A stretch of 64,000 nucleotides of DNA from Umbilicaria muhlenbergii (lineage: Eukaryota > Ascomycota > Lecanoromycetes > Umbilicariales > Umbilicariaceae), in assembly GCA_000611775.1 (NCBI GenBank), contig KK106986.1, positions 1,054,001-1,118,000 of the forward strand, in the 5' to 3' direction. Both the position numbers and the translations under genes were made by a program. The notes below the pieces were generated by a model, which saw nothing but the letters and a program-made list of their open reading frames with translations, was not told the origin of the DNA and searched no databases. Below are positions 43,369-54,283 of this stretch, piece by piece (the stretch's first letter is position 1; each line of letters begins with the position of its first letter).

Positions 43369-44449
43369 CTAGACTTTCGTCAATTCAATCTGGTATTCAT
43401 AGAGGGTTTCTTCAGTCTTCGCTGACTCCGGCACAACAAGGAACCAAGCAGGATTGATGATATTGTAGACGATCACGGCCGCAGCCATCATAGAGCCATC
43501 AAAAGCGATAAAGTACCGTTCATGAGTAATGAGGAATCCCTTCCAGCCTTGTAAAAGCTCCATGGTTCGATAGACGGATCGGACGTAAATCAGCACCACA
43601 GCGAAAGCCGTCGCCGCGATTGTCAAGCGCAGACCTTTCGACAGACGTACATTTCTTGCGCGAAAAAGAATGTAGCTGAATAGAGCGCAGAAGACAGTGA
43701 TGGACGCCATTTGGAATAGTATACCGCCGATCATGATGTTGGTTCCGGGCTTGGTATCTCCATTCACCTTGTTGTCTTGGGCGGAGGCATGCCCGCCACC
43801 AATAGCCTGAATAACTATGGAGAGCAAGTCGCAGGTAGAGAATATCAAGAGGTAGCGCTTGGGGCTGAGGGGTGAGCTTTTGGGACCGAGGATTGGGATC
43901 AGTCGGCCAAGGATTACGTAGCAGCCTGCAGTAAAGAAGCAGGGGGCTGTAGAAAATCCCACTGTATCAACAGAGGGTCTAACTAATAGGACGTAGCAGA
44001 GCCGGCCAAAGCGATAGTGGATTGGATTTTTGCTATTACTAACCAATGATGAGGGTCGAGATTTGCATGAGAAATGCAGTCTGATTATACGGACATTTCG
44101 CAGACCATGTTCTTGCTGCCCAGCCGAGCAATTCAGCTGTTGAGCACAAGGTCGTGCATTAGCCTATGTAGACGTCCGGTACACAAGGAGACGGAGAAAT
44201 TTCCAGAGAATAATAGCATTACATACTGAGGGCTCCAACTGCGAAAACGCACTGCCACCATTGACGTTTCCAGACAGTTTGCACGGTATGTAGTAGCATC
44301 GAACCTCCAAACAGTACGACAAAAAGAACCCCAGCTGTGAGCGAAGGTCGATAGCCGTATGAATCTCTAAACCTAGAGTTCCATGCCACACATCCAATCC
44401 GGCGGTCGAGCATGTTGACTGTGGAGGCGCTTGAGAAATGGATATGCAT
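43369..44449 (-). CDS. RTA1-like seven-pass membrane protein (lipid-translocating exporter family)
   Basis: Exons 44449-44227, 44136-44044 and 43961-43369; 302 aa. After a short N-terminal part comes YGYRPSLTAGVLFVVLFGGS, then GALTELLGWAARTWSAKCPY, FFTAGCYVILGRLIPILGP, RYLLIFSTCDLLSIVIQAIG, and RSVYRTMELLQGWKGFLITHE, all hallmarks of the RTA1 family. Seven hydrophobic segments are evident. Yeast members (Rsb1, Rta1, Pug1) move or protect against sphingoid bases, 7-aminocholesterol or porphyrins; the substrate here is unknown. The two joins restore conserved motifs (GAL/TELLGW, TLIIVG). The C-terminus is a short cytoplasmic tail. Confidence 0.88.
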
Positions 44450-45758
44450 GTGTATGTTTTGATAGCTTCGGCTGACTGTTGGACGCAAGCACTGAAGGAT
44501 GAAAGGCTAGCTTATGATGTAGTATGTGGAACGAAGAGTAGCTTGAGGATGATAAAATGCCAGTGTGAAACATGCTCCCTACATATAGGTGAGAAGCGAG
44601 TGCGGTGATGAAGCCATCATTCTGCCATGTGTGAATTCAGCACGCAATTGGCCTTGCAGCACAGTGGAAAGTTCGGCCGCACCAATGGGTTGGACCAAAG
44701 CACAGTGCAGTGCTCTTTCATCCTGCAGTGGATGCCCGCAAGTCAAGAACTCTATCAATCGCAATAAGATTGACTGTGAAAACGCCGCACCAAGGTCGAC
44801 ATGAACCCGGAGGTTGCGAGATGGCTAGCATGGCGGGCGATTGCCACTATATCTCGAGACGTCATAAGTCAATTGCGAGTGAAGTCGTATAGGGCAAACA
44901 GCGCATATGCAAGGTTCAGCAGGCTTAATGTTGACCGCTCTTGTATGTGTTCTTCTCTGCTGAATCATTCTGAACCTTCTGAGGAGTCGCAGTCGACCCT
45001 GCGACTGCGACCCATCCTGAGATGAAGTAGCAATAGAAGACACGGTGAATTATGACCCGCTGGCAACGCTGATCGTTAACGTCCTGTTAGTGGAGCAGAA
45101 ACATGATCAGATGTTCGGACCAGCTGCCGCAGACACTCAATGAGGTACCTTAACTTACAAAGTAAGGTATGAAAAGCCAGATCCTTTCTGAATCTGCTGC
45201 GCATGCTTCTCCACTTATGACATTCCGCGTGATAGGTACTGCCTCGGTGAAGAGCTGTATGGGATATCAATCCAAAGACGGGTCAGCGAGGCTCGATTTC
45301 ATCACGGCTCTAACAACTCCTGGACACCCATGAGCATTCACTGCACGATGACTGCTATGTCATATATTGTAAAGTTTCTCTCCATTTCCTCCACGCCATT
45401 GACCGTGCGCATGGAACGATTCTGAAACCTTGTTTAGTGCATACCAGCGCCACGACGCTGCTGCAATAATAGCATTACAGCCGTTCGTGGTCTAATGCTT
45501 GATGGACTATTCCTCGTTGATGTGACTGCAATACTTCCACTGAAATGATCCTGTCTGAGGTGGATCATCGCTGCGAAATCCTCAGCAACTGTTATAATGT
45601 CGCAACGGCCCTTCTCGAAGATGTTCACATTCAATCAGAAATTGAGAGAGTGCACGACTCGATCAGTGCAGCCACCAGAACAGGGGCTTGCCACTCCGAG
45701 TGTATACATCTCAACCACCGTGGAGAACACCGATTCGAACTATCGTCCCAGTCATATA
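44450..45758. other. Intergenic region with an inverted repeat
   Basis: 1.3 kb between the RTA1-like gene start and the 3' end of the phosphopentomutase gene, both minus strand. No gene supported. It contains a perfect inverted repeat at 44986-45011. Confidence 0.45.
44986..45011. repeat. Perfect inverted repeat, 10-bp arms
   Basis: GTCGCAGTCG at 44986-44995 and CGACTGCGAC at 45002-45011, with a 6-base spacer. It could form a hairpin or be a dyad for a dimeric protein. It lies 540 bp upstream of the RTA1-like gene. Confidence 0.75.
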
Positions 45759-47706
45759 TCAAAGATCCAGGAACTTTTCCTCCAAGGTGAGATCAGGATC
45801 ATCAAACCATTCTTTCCGAAGACGATGAAGGGTTTCAACAGCTCCTGCTCTTGCCTCCTCATGGCTCTGGCTGCAGCACTCAAGGTAGACTAAGATTAAT
45901 CAGCCTAGATCTCGTGGTCGTATGAGAAGACCAGATGCTTTCATACTTTTGATTTTTGGCTCTGTTCCAGACGCTCTGATGGTAAATCGGATACCTTGAT
46001 CCAGCTTCCCGCCTTTCAGCCAACAAGTGATCATCTGACTGTCTCTCGACGAAGGTAATTCTGGAACGTTGTTCGTAGTAGCCGAGTCGTACTTTTTGCT
46101 GAGGTCGCGCCACCGCAGCACTTGCCTTTCTCCAACCGTCACTGGGAAAGGGTTACCGAGACTTTGTATTCTCCCGAAGAGCTTCTTCGTTGCGGCCACT
46201 TCTGGGGATCTCCAGTACGTATTCAAAGTGTAGAAATAACCATACTTCTCGTAAAGCTGTAGCAGTTTTTCCCAGGGTGACCCCCATTCAGTAGCGGCGC
46301 ATAGAAACAGAATCGCAGCAGTGATACCATCTTTGTCATGCACAATGTTCGGTATCATGTAGCCGAGGGCTTCCTCGTAAGCAAATGCAACAGTTTTGCC
46401 CGCTTTACCAAGGGTCAAAGCAGTATTTCCGAGCCATTTGAAACCAGTCAAGGTTTCTGAGAACTTAAATCCTTCCTTCGCCGCAATTTCCGCCAGCATC
46501 TGGGACGACACAGCAGAGTTCAACATGGAACAATCCGGTATCTTCTGCGGTAACATGTGTGAAAACAAGTAGTGTGCAAGGAGGACTCCCACTTGGTCCC
46601 CTGTGAACTGCTTCCACTGGTCACCAACCTTCTCCGCAACCGCAAAGCGATCTGCGTCAGGATCATTAGATAGGATCAAGCGGACACCATGTTTATCAGC
46701 AGTCTCCATCGCAAGATCTAATGCACCGGCCTCCTCAGGGTTGGGATACTTGACCGTAGGAAAGTCCGGGTCAGGTTGAGCCTGTTGCTGGACCATGGTC
46801 ATTCTGTTCCCAATGCGAAGCTGCTCCAAAGCTGCCGTCATATAATAAATTCCAACCCCATGGAGCGGTGTATAAACAAAATTTGTAACATTCGTAGCCT
46901 TGAGATATTTCTTGACGAAGTCGCACACCTCTTGAAGGTATTTCGCCTTCATCAAAGGCAGCACTAGTCGCAATAGAGGAGAAGATTGAAGTTGTCTTAC
47001 GTCCCAAGTCACGGGCTCCAGGTTTTCTAATATTGAAGCTGCGATAGCTGCGTCTTCAGGAGAGTTTATCTGACAACCATTCGATCCATAGACTTTGTAG
47101 CCATTGTCTTGCGCTGGATTGTGGCTCGCAGTAACCATGACCCCGGCAACCGCTCCAAGGTTTTTGACGCCGTAAGGCACCATAGGCGTGTGGACAAGGT
47201 CTTCATACCACAACACCTGGATGCCTTTGGCAACAAAGGCGGCTGCTGCCAGTTCTGCAAATTTCTTAGAATTGTGTCTGGCATCATAGCCGATTACGAT
47301 CCCTTTGGCAGCTGCCCTAGGATAGTTCTTGAGTAAATGTTCAGCAAGTCCTTGCGAGGTCTGGATAATCGTTAAGCTATTGAGACGCGCAAAGCCAGCT
47401 TGCATTCGAGCCCTTAGCCCCGCTGTACCGAAACCAATCCCTAACGGCCACGTTGATTTCAGCAATCAATGTCATGCATGTATTTGTGCCCAATACAGAC
47501 CATACTTACGAGTCCCAAGTCTCTTCTCGAGCTCCAATGTCTGTCCTCTGTCTAGCAGACCTTCGATTTCAGATCTGGTGATGGGGTCCTCCCCAATGTT
47601 AACCTAAGCATGAGTGTGTGTGTGTGTGTGGAAACAGTCATACCTTGTCCAACCGGAGCCAGTCTTGCGCAAGAGCATTGATTGTTACCGTTTTCTCCAT
47701 ATCCAT
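45759..47706 (-). CDS. Phosphopentomutase / phosphoglucomutase-2 family enzyme
   Basis: Exons 47706-47644, 47603-47510, 47440-45947 and 45889-45759; 593 aa. The family motifs are all present: IGFGTAGLRARM, GIVIGYDARHNSKKF, the phosphoserine loop TASHNP (S158), the metal-binding DPDADRFAVAEK, the sugar-binding loop GFKWLGN with EEALGY, and the phosphate-binding RASGTEPKIKIYLE completed by the last exon. This sequence order is that of yeast Prm15 (Pgm3) and human PGM2, which interconvert ribose-1-P and ribose-5-P in nucleoside salvage, rather than the main phosphoglucomutase. Intron 1 (47604-47643) carries a (GT)n tract. The last exon was found by phase: splicing after AAAATCAAAA restores IYLECCSQSHEEARAGA. 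Confidence 0.9.
47614..47630. repeat. (GT)n microsatellite in an intron
   Basis: About eight GT units inside intron 1 of the phosphopentomutase gene. The intron is only 40 nt, so length change of this tract could affect splicing. Confidence 0.85.
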
Positions 47707-48366
47707 TACTCCAGGCGTTGGGACAGTATGTGTGGAGTACAACAAAATCAAGAGCGCTATGGGGGTTTAGATAAGGCGAAACGGTTGTTTTCCACTACAG
47801 AACCTGATACAGATACAGAAGGAATGAAAGAAAATCGACTGAAGGATGAAGAGCAGTGCGGAATTCGAGCGCACAGAGAGTGGTTTCTCTCTGACTCGGA
47901 TTCTATATAAACATGGATATCTAGAGGATTTGCGAGACGACAAAGTGTGCTAACAGTCCGTGCTGCTGCTCAAGGGCATCTATAGCATGACTGAGATTGA
48001 AAAGCGGCTAGATCAATGGCAGCGGCGAACCCTATGTTGATTTCCCGGGGAGGTATTTAGGAGTTGTAAAGAAGTATAGCAGTACCAGTGCGAAGTGACG
48101 ATGTGGGTACTTCCCATAGGGCTGACACATCTCACTAGTCCATTTCAGGAAGCAGGGCTCAAACTCAATGAGCCCTCCCTGCCCTCTCTATGCTCACTTG
48201 GCTGCCATCCTAGGCATCTCACTTCACAAGCTCCCCTACAATAGACTCAATGCATTGCCTCTCCTTCTTATGGTACTGCTAGATCCAAGTCGCAACTATG
48301 GCCGTGGATTGAGTGTATTGCATACACGCTTCCACGCTTCCACGCTTCCATTCCCTCCCTCGTATC
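47707..48366. promoter_or_regulatory. Divergent region upstream of the mutase and desaturase genes
   Basis: A 660-bp gap between opposite start codons. Close to the desaturase start it has three tandem copies of ACGCTTCC (48326-48349). No gene is seen. Confidence 0.5.
48326..48349. repeat. Three tandem 8-bp repeats before the desaturase start
   Basis: ACGCTTCC three times in a row, ending 17 bp before the ATG at 48367, so it lies in the 5' leader of the desaturase mRNA. Confidence 0.85.
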
Positions 48367-50140
48367 ATGGCCTTGATAAGCAGATTTACGGGCCCAAAGT
48401 CTCGTAAAGAGACCATCCTGACGCGTCGGCAGGTTGAAGGACTTATTGCAGATGGGCGAAGCATTATCATTGTCGACAACAAGGTATTGAAGGCAGATGC
48501 ATGGCTCAAGTACCATCCTGGCGGCGACAAAGCCATCATGCACATGGTGGGTAGAGATGCTACGGACGAGGTCAATGCGTACGTGAACACACCTGTATGG
48601 TCATGCATATAGCTGATCAAGTTTTACTGCTAGACTGCATTCAGCTGAAGCACGACAACGTATGAATGCCTACCAAATCGGTGTCGTTGAAGGTCGATGG
48701 AACAACTTTTTACCACCAATACAAGGCGGGAAGTACAGAACCTACCCGGAAAGCGAAGAGGAGGGTGGGGTAGAGGAACACTACGAGCAGGACTCGTCAA
48801 GCCAAAGCAGCTCTGCCTCAGGCTCGCCATTGTTTGAACCTGCGCTGGACCGCTCTTCGAAGATCAGACGAAGAAAAGGCAGTAATGGATCCGAACTGCA
48901 CGAAGTCTCCTCTATGTCGTCATTGTCGTCTCTTGAACCACTTGAGCATGAGGAAGAGAAGAAACTTTCGCACATGGACGCCTATACCCAACAAGAAATT
49001 AATTTAGACCTAGCGAAGTATCCTGCATTGGACCCGGCCACGCAGGACGACATCGTACAACGATACCGTCAGCTCAACGAAAGAATACGAGCCGAAGGAC
49101 TCTATCAATGCAACTACACATCATACATGATTGAGCTCTGCCGATACACCTTCCTCTTCAGCATGTGTCTACTATGCCTCCATTGGAGCTGGTACGGCAC
49201 CAGCGGGCTCTTCCTCGGCATGTTCTGGCACCAACTCGTCTTCACCGCCCACGACGCCGGCCACATGGGAATAACGCACTCCTTCACCCTCGACACCATC
49301 ATCGGAATAATCATCGCCGACTTCCTCGGCGGCCTCAGCCTCGGCTGGTGGAAGCGCAACCACAACGTCCACCACATCGTGACCAACTCCCCCGAACACG
49401 ACCCAGACATCGAACATATGCCCTTCTTCGCCATCTCCCACCGCTTCTTCGACTCCCTCCGCAGCACCTACTACGACCGCATCATGACCTACGACTTCTT
49501 CGCCCAATTCACCATCCGCTACCAGCAGTACCTCTACTACCCCATCCTCACCCTCGGCCGCTTCAACCTCTACCGCCTCAGCTGGGAATACCTGCTGCTG
49601 GGTCTCGGCCCCACAAAGGGCCCCGCATGGTGGCATCGCTGGCTCGAAATCGCCGGCCAAGTCTTCTTCTGGACCTGGTTCGGCTACGGCATCGTCTACA
49701 AATCCATCCCCACCCTCAGCGGCCGTTTCGCCTTCATCATGGTCAGCCACATGGTCACGGCGCCGCTGCACGTGCAGATCACGCTCAGCCACTTCGCAAT
49801 GAGCACGGCGGACTTGGGCGTCCACGAATCCTTCCCCCAGAAAATGCTGCGCACGACGATGGATGTCGATTGTCCCGAATGGCTGGATTTCTTCCACGGC
49901 GGGCTTCAGTTCCAGGCTATCCATCACCTGTACCCGCGTATCCCGAGACATAATTTGCGGCGGACGCAGAAGCTGGTGCAGGGGTTTTGTGCGGAGGTGG
50001 GGATTCCGTATGCGTTGTATGGGTTTGTGGATGGGAATCGGGAGGTTATTGGACGGTTGGGGGAGGTGGGACGGCAGGCGAGGATTTTGGCGGAGTGTCA
50101 GAGGAGGTTGGCGGAGAGGGGGGATCATGGTCAGCACTGA
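48367..50140 (+). CDS. Delta-8 sphingolipid desaturase (cytochrome b5 fusion)
   Basis: Exons 48367-48578 and 48634-50140; 572 aa. The N-terminus is a cytochrome b5 domain with the haem motif HPGG (H50). A Ser/Glu-rich linker follows (about residues 125-200). The desaturase domain has three histidine boxes: HDAGH at 277, HNVHH at 314, and QAIHH at 498, where the Gln in the third box is the mark of front-end desaturases. Several hydrophobic segments span the ER membrane. The order matches fungal delta-8 sphingolipid desaturases, which act on the long-chain base of glucosylceramides. A related delta-6 type fatty acid desaturase is possible but less likely in this group. The gene is GC-rich at third positions, so both other strands show long false open frames. 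Confidence 0.9.
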
Positions 50141-50292
50141 GTTTGTGTTATAGATATATAATATATCGTTAGAGGTTAGACGATATAATGACGATGCGTC
50201 TGTGATACCCATATTCGGAAGCAAGGATTTGGTAATGTTCTGAATACTCGAGCTCTGACGTTGGTAAGATTGCATAACCTGGAACAGAAGCC

Positions 50293-51729
50293 TCAGCCGC
50301 TATCACTATCGCTGTCACTACCGCTTTCGCTGTGACCGCTGCTGCTGCTGCCCGTATCGCTGCTGTCACTCCCACTGCTGGAGTCCTTCTCCTCCTCCGA
50401 ACTCGAGCTCCCTGACCGCGCTCCCCCACCATCCTTCTCCTCATCCCCACTGTCCTCCTCCCCACTACTACTGCTCTCACTACTACTACTACTGCTGCTG
50501 CTACTGCTCTCATCATCATCATCCGGCACCCCCGTCCTCCTCTTCCTCCTCCTCTTCTTCTTCCCCCCCTCATCCACCCTAACCTTCTTCAGGACATTCC
50601 CATCCCCATCCACCGCCATGACCCCTCCACCATTCCCATCCATCGCCTGCGCCTGCACCTCCGCCGTCCCCGCATCCACATCCCCACCCGTAGCCCAAAG
50701 CACCATCTCTGCTCTCTTCCGCTTCAGCAGCCTAAGCCGCCACATGGGATCGAGTTCGCGTTCTCGGTCCTCGCGCTCGATTTCTAGCCCTTTGAGTTGC
50801 GCTTTGTACCGCTGCAAAGCGTGCAAGTAGTACTCGCGTCGGCGGGCCGGGTCTTCCATCTCCGCGGCCCCGGTCTCGGTCTCGGGTTCAGGGTCGGGTC
50901 CGGGGTCTGTGGCCAGGGCGTCGTCGTCTGCTTCTATGAGTGTGGAGGCGGCAGACCGGATGCGAGCGCGGGCAGAGGCGCCTTGGAGGCCGGCGAGGTA
51001 GGAGGAGAGGGAAGTGTCGTGAGAAAGGGGGATGAGGAGGGGGTCGAAGAGGTGTTTGAGGAGGTGGGTTTGTTTGGATTTGTTGAACTTCCAGGTGGGG
51101 CGGGAGGTGTGGTAGTTGGTGAGGTATTCGAGGGTCGGGGATGGGTGTGGGGGTGAGGCTGAGGGGGCGGTTGGTTGGGGTGAGGGTGGGGTCTTCGTCT
51201 TCTTCTCTTTCTTGGGGGGTTTCGATTTCTTTACTGGTGCATCATTGGATGGTGGGAGAGGTGAGGGTGAGGCAAGCTTGAGGGCTTGGCTGGCGTGAGT
51301 GGGCGTGGAAAATAGGTCTTCGGGTTTTTGCTCTGCTAGCCATGTGTGGTAGAGTTGCTTGACGCTGTCGCCGTCCTCGGTCTTTGTTTCGGGGGTGAAG
51401 GCCACGGATTTGCGCTTTGTGAGAGTAGGTGTTGCAGCTGGTGATTGCGGTGTCTGTTCTTGCGGTCTCGAAGATTCAATTGGAGTCGCGTCTTTTCTTC
51501 TAGGCTTTTCCGTCGAGGTCAAAGCTGTTTTCTTTGACTTCTTCGTAGGCGTGCTCTCTGCAATCACCCCGATTTCCGAGCGTCCTCTCTTCTTCGAATT
51601 CGGTACGCTGTCCCCAGTACCTGCAGTGTGTATCACATCTTCCGGCGTATCCTTGGCATACTTGAGCTTCAGGCCCAGCCTTTTCCACGCAGGGACGTGT
51701 GGTAACATAGGCTCGATCATCGAGACCAT
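50293..51729 (-). CDS. WKF-domain protein (C7orf50-like)
   Basis: One exon of 478 aa from the ATG at 51729. The N-terminus has VPAWKRLGLKLK, a conserved start in fungal members. A disordered Lys/Ser/Pro-rich part follows. The WKF domain is about residues 210-330: PTWKFNKSKQTHLLKHLFD and, further on, RREYYLHALQRYKAQLKGLE. The C-terminus is a long run of Ser and acidic residues. The human homologue is a nucleolar protein of unclear role in ribosome biogenesis. The frame stays open upstream to 51798 without an ATG, so a short extra 5' exon cannot be excluded. Convergent with the desaturase gene, 152 bp apart. Confidence 0.75.
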   Translation of the reverse strand: MVSMIEPMLPHVPAWKRLGLKLKYAKDTPEDVIHTAGTGDSVPNSKKRGRSEIGVIAESTPTKKSKKTALTSTEKPRRKDATPIESSRPQEQTPQSPAATPTLTKRKSVAFTPETKTEDGDSVKQLYHTWLAEQKPEDLFSTPTHASQALKLASPSPLPPSNDAPVKKSKPPKKEKKTKTPPSPQPTAPSASPPHPSPTLEYLTNYHTSRPTWKFNKSKQTHLLKHLFDPLLIPLSHDTSLSSYLAGLQGASARARIRSAASTLIEADDDALATDPGPDPEPETETGAAEMEDPARRREYYLHALQRYKAQLKGLEIEREDRERELDPMWRLRLLKRKRAEMVLWATGGDVDAGTAEVQAQAMDGNGGGVMAVDGDGNVLKKVRVDEGGKKKRRRKRRTGVPDDDDESSSSSSSSSSESSSSGEEDSGDEEKDGGGARSGSSSSEEEKDSSSGSDSSDTGSSSSGHSESGSDSDSDSG

Positions 51730-52467
51730 TTCGGCCGATATGGGATCAAGCAGAAAGATTGACCATGCTGAGGCTGAGGGAGGGTCAGGAGCCTGCACTA
51801 ATGTTGTGACAGCGCTGACACCCTGGAGCGGACCGTCCCGCCGCCAAGACTACTAGGGCTCAGGCGTCAGGTCAAAATAAGTGACAGTTCCAAGTAGGGA
51901 GATCCGGGCGGCCGCCAGCAACAAAACAGCAACGGACTGCAATAATTGGAAATCGTATCACTGCAGATTGCAGAGCCCAATGGCTTCTAAGAGTTTACGG
52001 AATTCTTATCCTCAAGGCCTGAGGTCGGTGCTTTGTTAGGTGGGGGTTCCCCCTGTTGCAACTGCCATGTATTTTGATCCTACGCCCTGGGCCCGCTCAC
52101 ATGCGTCTGGAGGAGAGCAGGGCTTGTGGGACAACCAACGCTTGCGTCTAACAAGCAATTCCTTCTCAAAGAATGCTGGATACATGAGTAAAGCATTGCC
52201 CACGAACTGCGGGTCTTCTCACCCCTGGAGATGGATTCATGTTTTGAAGGGTTTGAAGCAAAGTGCCTTCGATTGCACTTTGGGTGACGTCGGTAGGGCT
52301 ACAAGTCTCAATCAAGACTATCGTTCATGAAATACTTTTACGACACTGGTTTTGGTATAGCGTTACCCAGGGCTTTCATGAACCCGCCGCTATTCTGCAC
52401 AGGATATCGCCGTACGAATAATGCATTGGCTACCCCAACCCTGAACGCCCTAGCTAAGATGCAACCT
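51730..52467. other. Intergenic region between WKF gene and eIF3e
   Basis: Promoter side of the WKF gene and 3' side of eIF3e. It has a small dyad, GGGGGTTCCCCC at about 52042-52053, which includes a CCCCT stress-element-like core. No gene supported. Confidence 0.4.
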
Positions 52468-53931
52468 CTACTTCGCAACGGCAGCACTAGATCGTACGTC
52501 AATCGATGTCCTTGCATAACCACCAGCATCGTATGTTACATACCTGAGAACTTGTGTCCTGAAGAAACCCCCCTTCGTCCGCTCGATGACCTGCTGATAC
52601 ACCGATTGTGGAGGGTGATTCATGACGACCGTACCGTCCTTGTAGTCGATTTTCGCGTCTACTCTCGTATCTCTGATGAGGTTGACTATCCACTTCTCGC
52701 CTTCATCCTGGTTCAGCCCTAATCGCATGGACAGGTCCCTAGTACGGTATTAGCCCGGTCATGATGCCTTCGCTCAAGTTGGAACGTACTTTATGTCTAT
52801 CCTCTGATGAATCTTGCAGTACGATTCGGATATGAGATGACGGGCCGCCTCGACAAATGAATCGGCAGCAGCTACTAAAAAGAAATCGCCTCGTAGTACT
52901 TCCTCAGCTTCGATTAACTTCTTCTGCGCCTCTTCGAAGTCAAAATCGATGTACAGCGCTTTGATGAAGTCGGTCACTGGGTCGTTGTACTCGTAACCCT
53001 CTTGCCTAACAATCCTTACTAGATCTTTGAGCTGTTTTTGATACTGCCCCGTGTTTCTGCTTCGGCTACGGTTGGTGATGACTGCTGCAGCGAGGTAGCG
53101 GAGGATCCAGGGGCAGTTGGTTTGAATTGTGTTTATGAATGGGGCGGAGAAGAACAGGTCGCAGACAGTGTCACGGGCCGGTTCGTAGTTGAAGAAGGGG
53201 AAGAGTGACCAGTGGATTAGCCAGGTACGGTGTTGGAGTTGAGCTAGCGGATTGTTGAAGAGTTTGGTGTCTATTGACTCTTTGACTTTGTTGACCTCGT
53301 CCATGACCACCTCCCAGTTTGTCGTCAAAATATCTGAAGCCAGCTTTCCCCAAGTCGCGGACGTCACTTTGTCGTTGTCTGTGGAGAGGATTCGAAACTG
53401 ATCCAGGAGGTGAGCGGCATTGGCATAGCTGCCGCAGCTGTACTGGAACCGGCCGTAGTCATAAAGCATGTCAACCATCTCGACGGTGACGCCGTGCTGC
53501 TCTCCAAGAAACTTCAGATTGGCCACTTTATCGCTTCGAAGGTTAGAAATAACGCTGTCGTCGTTGAGGAGCTCATCGATCTGGTTCGTCTCTTCTGCAA
53601 AGAGCTGCAGCCTCTGCAACACTTCTTCTCTTTTCTTCGAGAATTCCTCGGGTGGGGTGTCGCTATTGTTGATCTCTTGCCACAGGCTCGAAACGTAATC
53701 GGTCATGTTGGTTTGCTTAAGAAGCTCATATTTGGTCTTCGTGATCTCGGTCGGATCTTCTTCTTGGCCAGATAGGAACTCGAGCAGGGGAAAGATTAGA
53801 TGGCGGTCGAAGTGGGGAATGAGTTTGGGTAGAAGGTCATATTCTTCCGCGATGTCTGTTGGAGTTTTCTGGGCTTGCTGGCCAGCACCGTTGAGCATGG
53901 CGTCGGCGGACGTGGGCTCGTTATCTGCCAT
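52468..53931 (-). CDS. int6: Eukaryotic translation initiation factor 3 subunit E (Int6)
   Basis: Exons 53931-52790, 52738-52544 and 52486-52468; 451 aa. It begins [13 protein letters not shown], then the conserved [22 protein letters not shown] and the helical repeats. The PCI domain fills the last third (for example [21 protein letters not shown], then [20 protein letters not shown]). The C-terminal tail, FFRTQVLSAAVAK, is completed by a 19-nt last exon. eIF3e is part of the eIF3 octamer that prepares the 40S subunit for mRNA binding. The start was placed at the family's MAD start; an upstream ATG at 54129 would add 66 residues of low-quality sequence and is not favoured. Confidence 0.95.
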
Positions 53932-54283
53932 GATTGCGCCCTTTGCTCTGGACGAAGAAGAGTGGCGCGGTGGAGAAGTCGTAAGGGTAAACGGATGGTT
54001 ATGGGGCCTTTGGAGGTGCTTCTGAAAGTTCGCGAACAAGGCGAAGTGCGCGCCAAGAGTTCCCTCACTAGCGGCCGACGCTAGTGAGCCAGCATCGCTG
54101 CAGATGCAGATGCATACTACATGTACCATACCGTACCGTACAAGCGCAAGCTACCTCAAGGTACGAGTAAGGCCCAGACTATCTCACCATTGATCGTTGT
54201 GGTGCCGTTCATTCTGAAGCTGGCGGACCGCATCTAGTAACCAATCTACTGAAGCTCCAAAGAGCCCAAGACACCCAGATACA
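53932..54283. promoter_or_regulatory. Divergent promoter region of eIF3e and mL49
   Basis: A 352-bp gap between opposite start codons. It contains a perfect inverted repeat at 54064-54088 and a short TACCG-type repeat around 54127-54140. Confidence 0.55.
54064..54088. repeat. Perfect inverted repeat, 10-bp arms, in a divergent promoter
   Basis: CTCACTAGCG at 54064-54073 and CGCTAGTGAG at 54079-54088 with the 5-base spacer GCCGA. It lies 133 bp upstream of the eIF3e ATG and about 195 bp upstream of the mL49 ATG. Confidence 0.8.

Noticed and set aside
49165-50275. Long open frames on both strands over the desaturase gene (262 and 367 codons)
   Set aside because: They overlap a certain gene whose codons are strongly GC-biased at third positions, which removes stops from other frames. 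The translated sequences are low-complexity Arg/Pro/His or Val/Glu/Gly.
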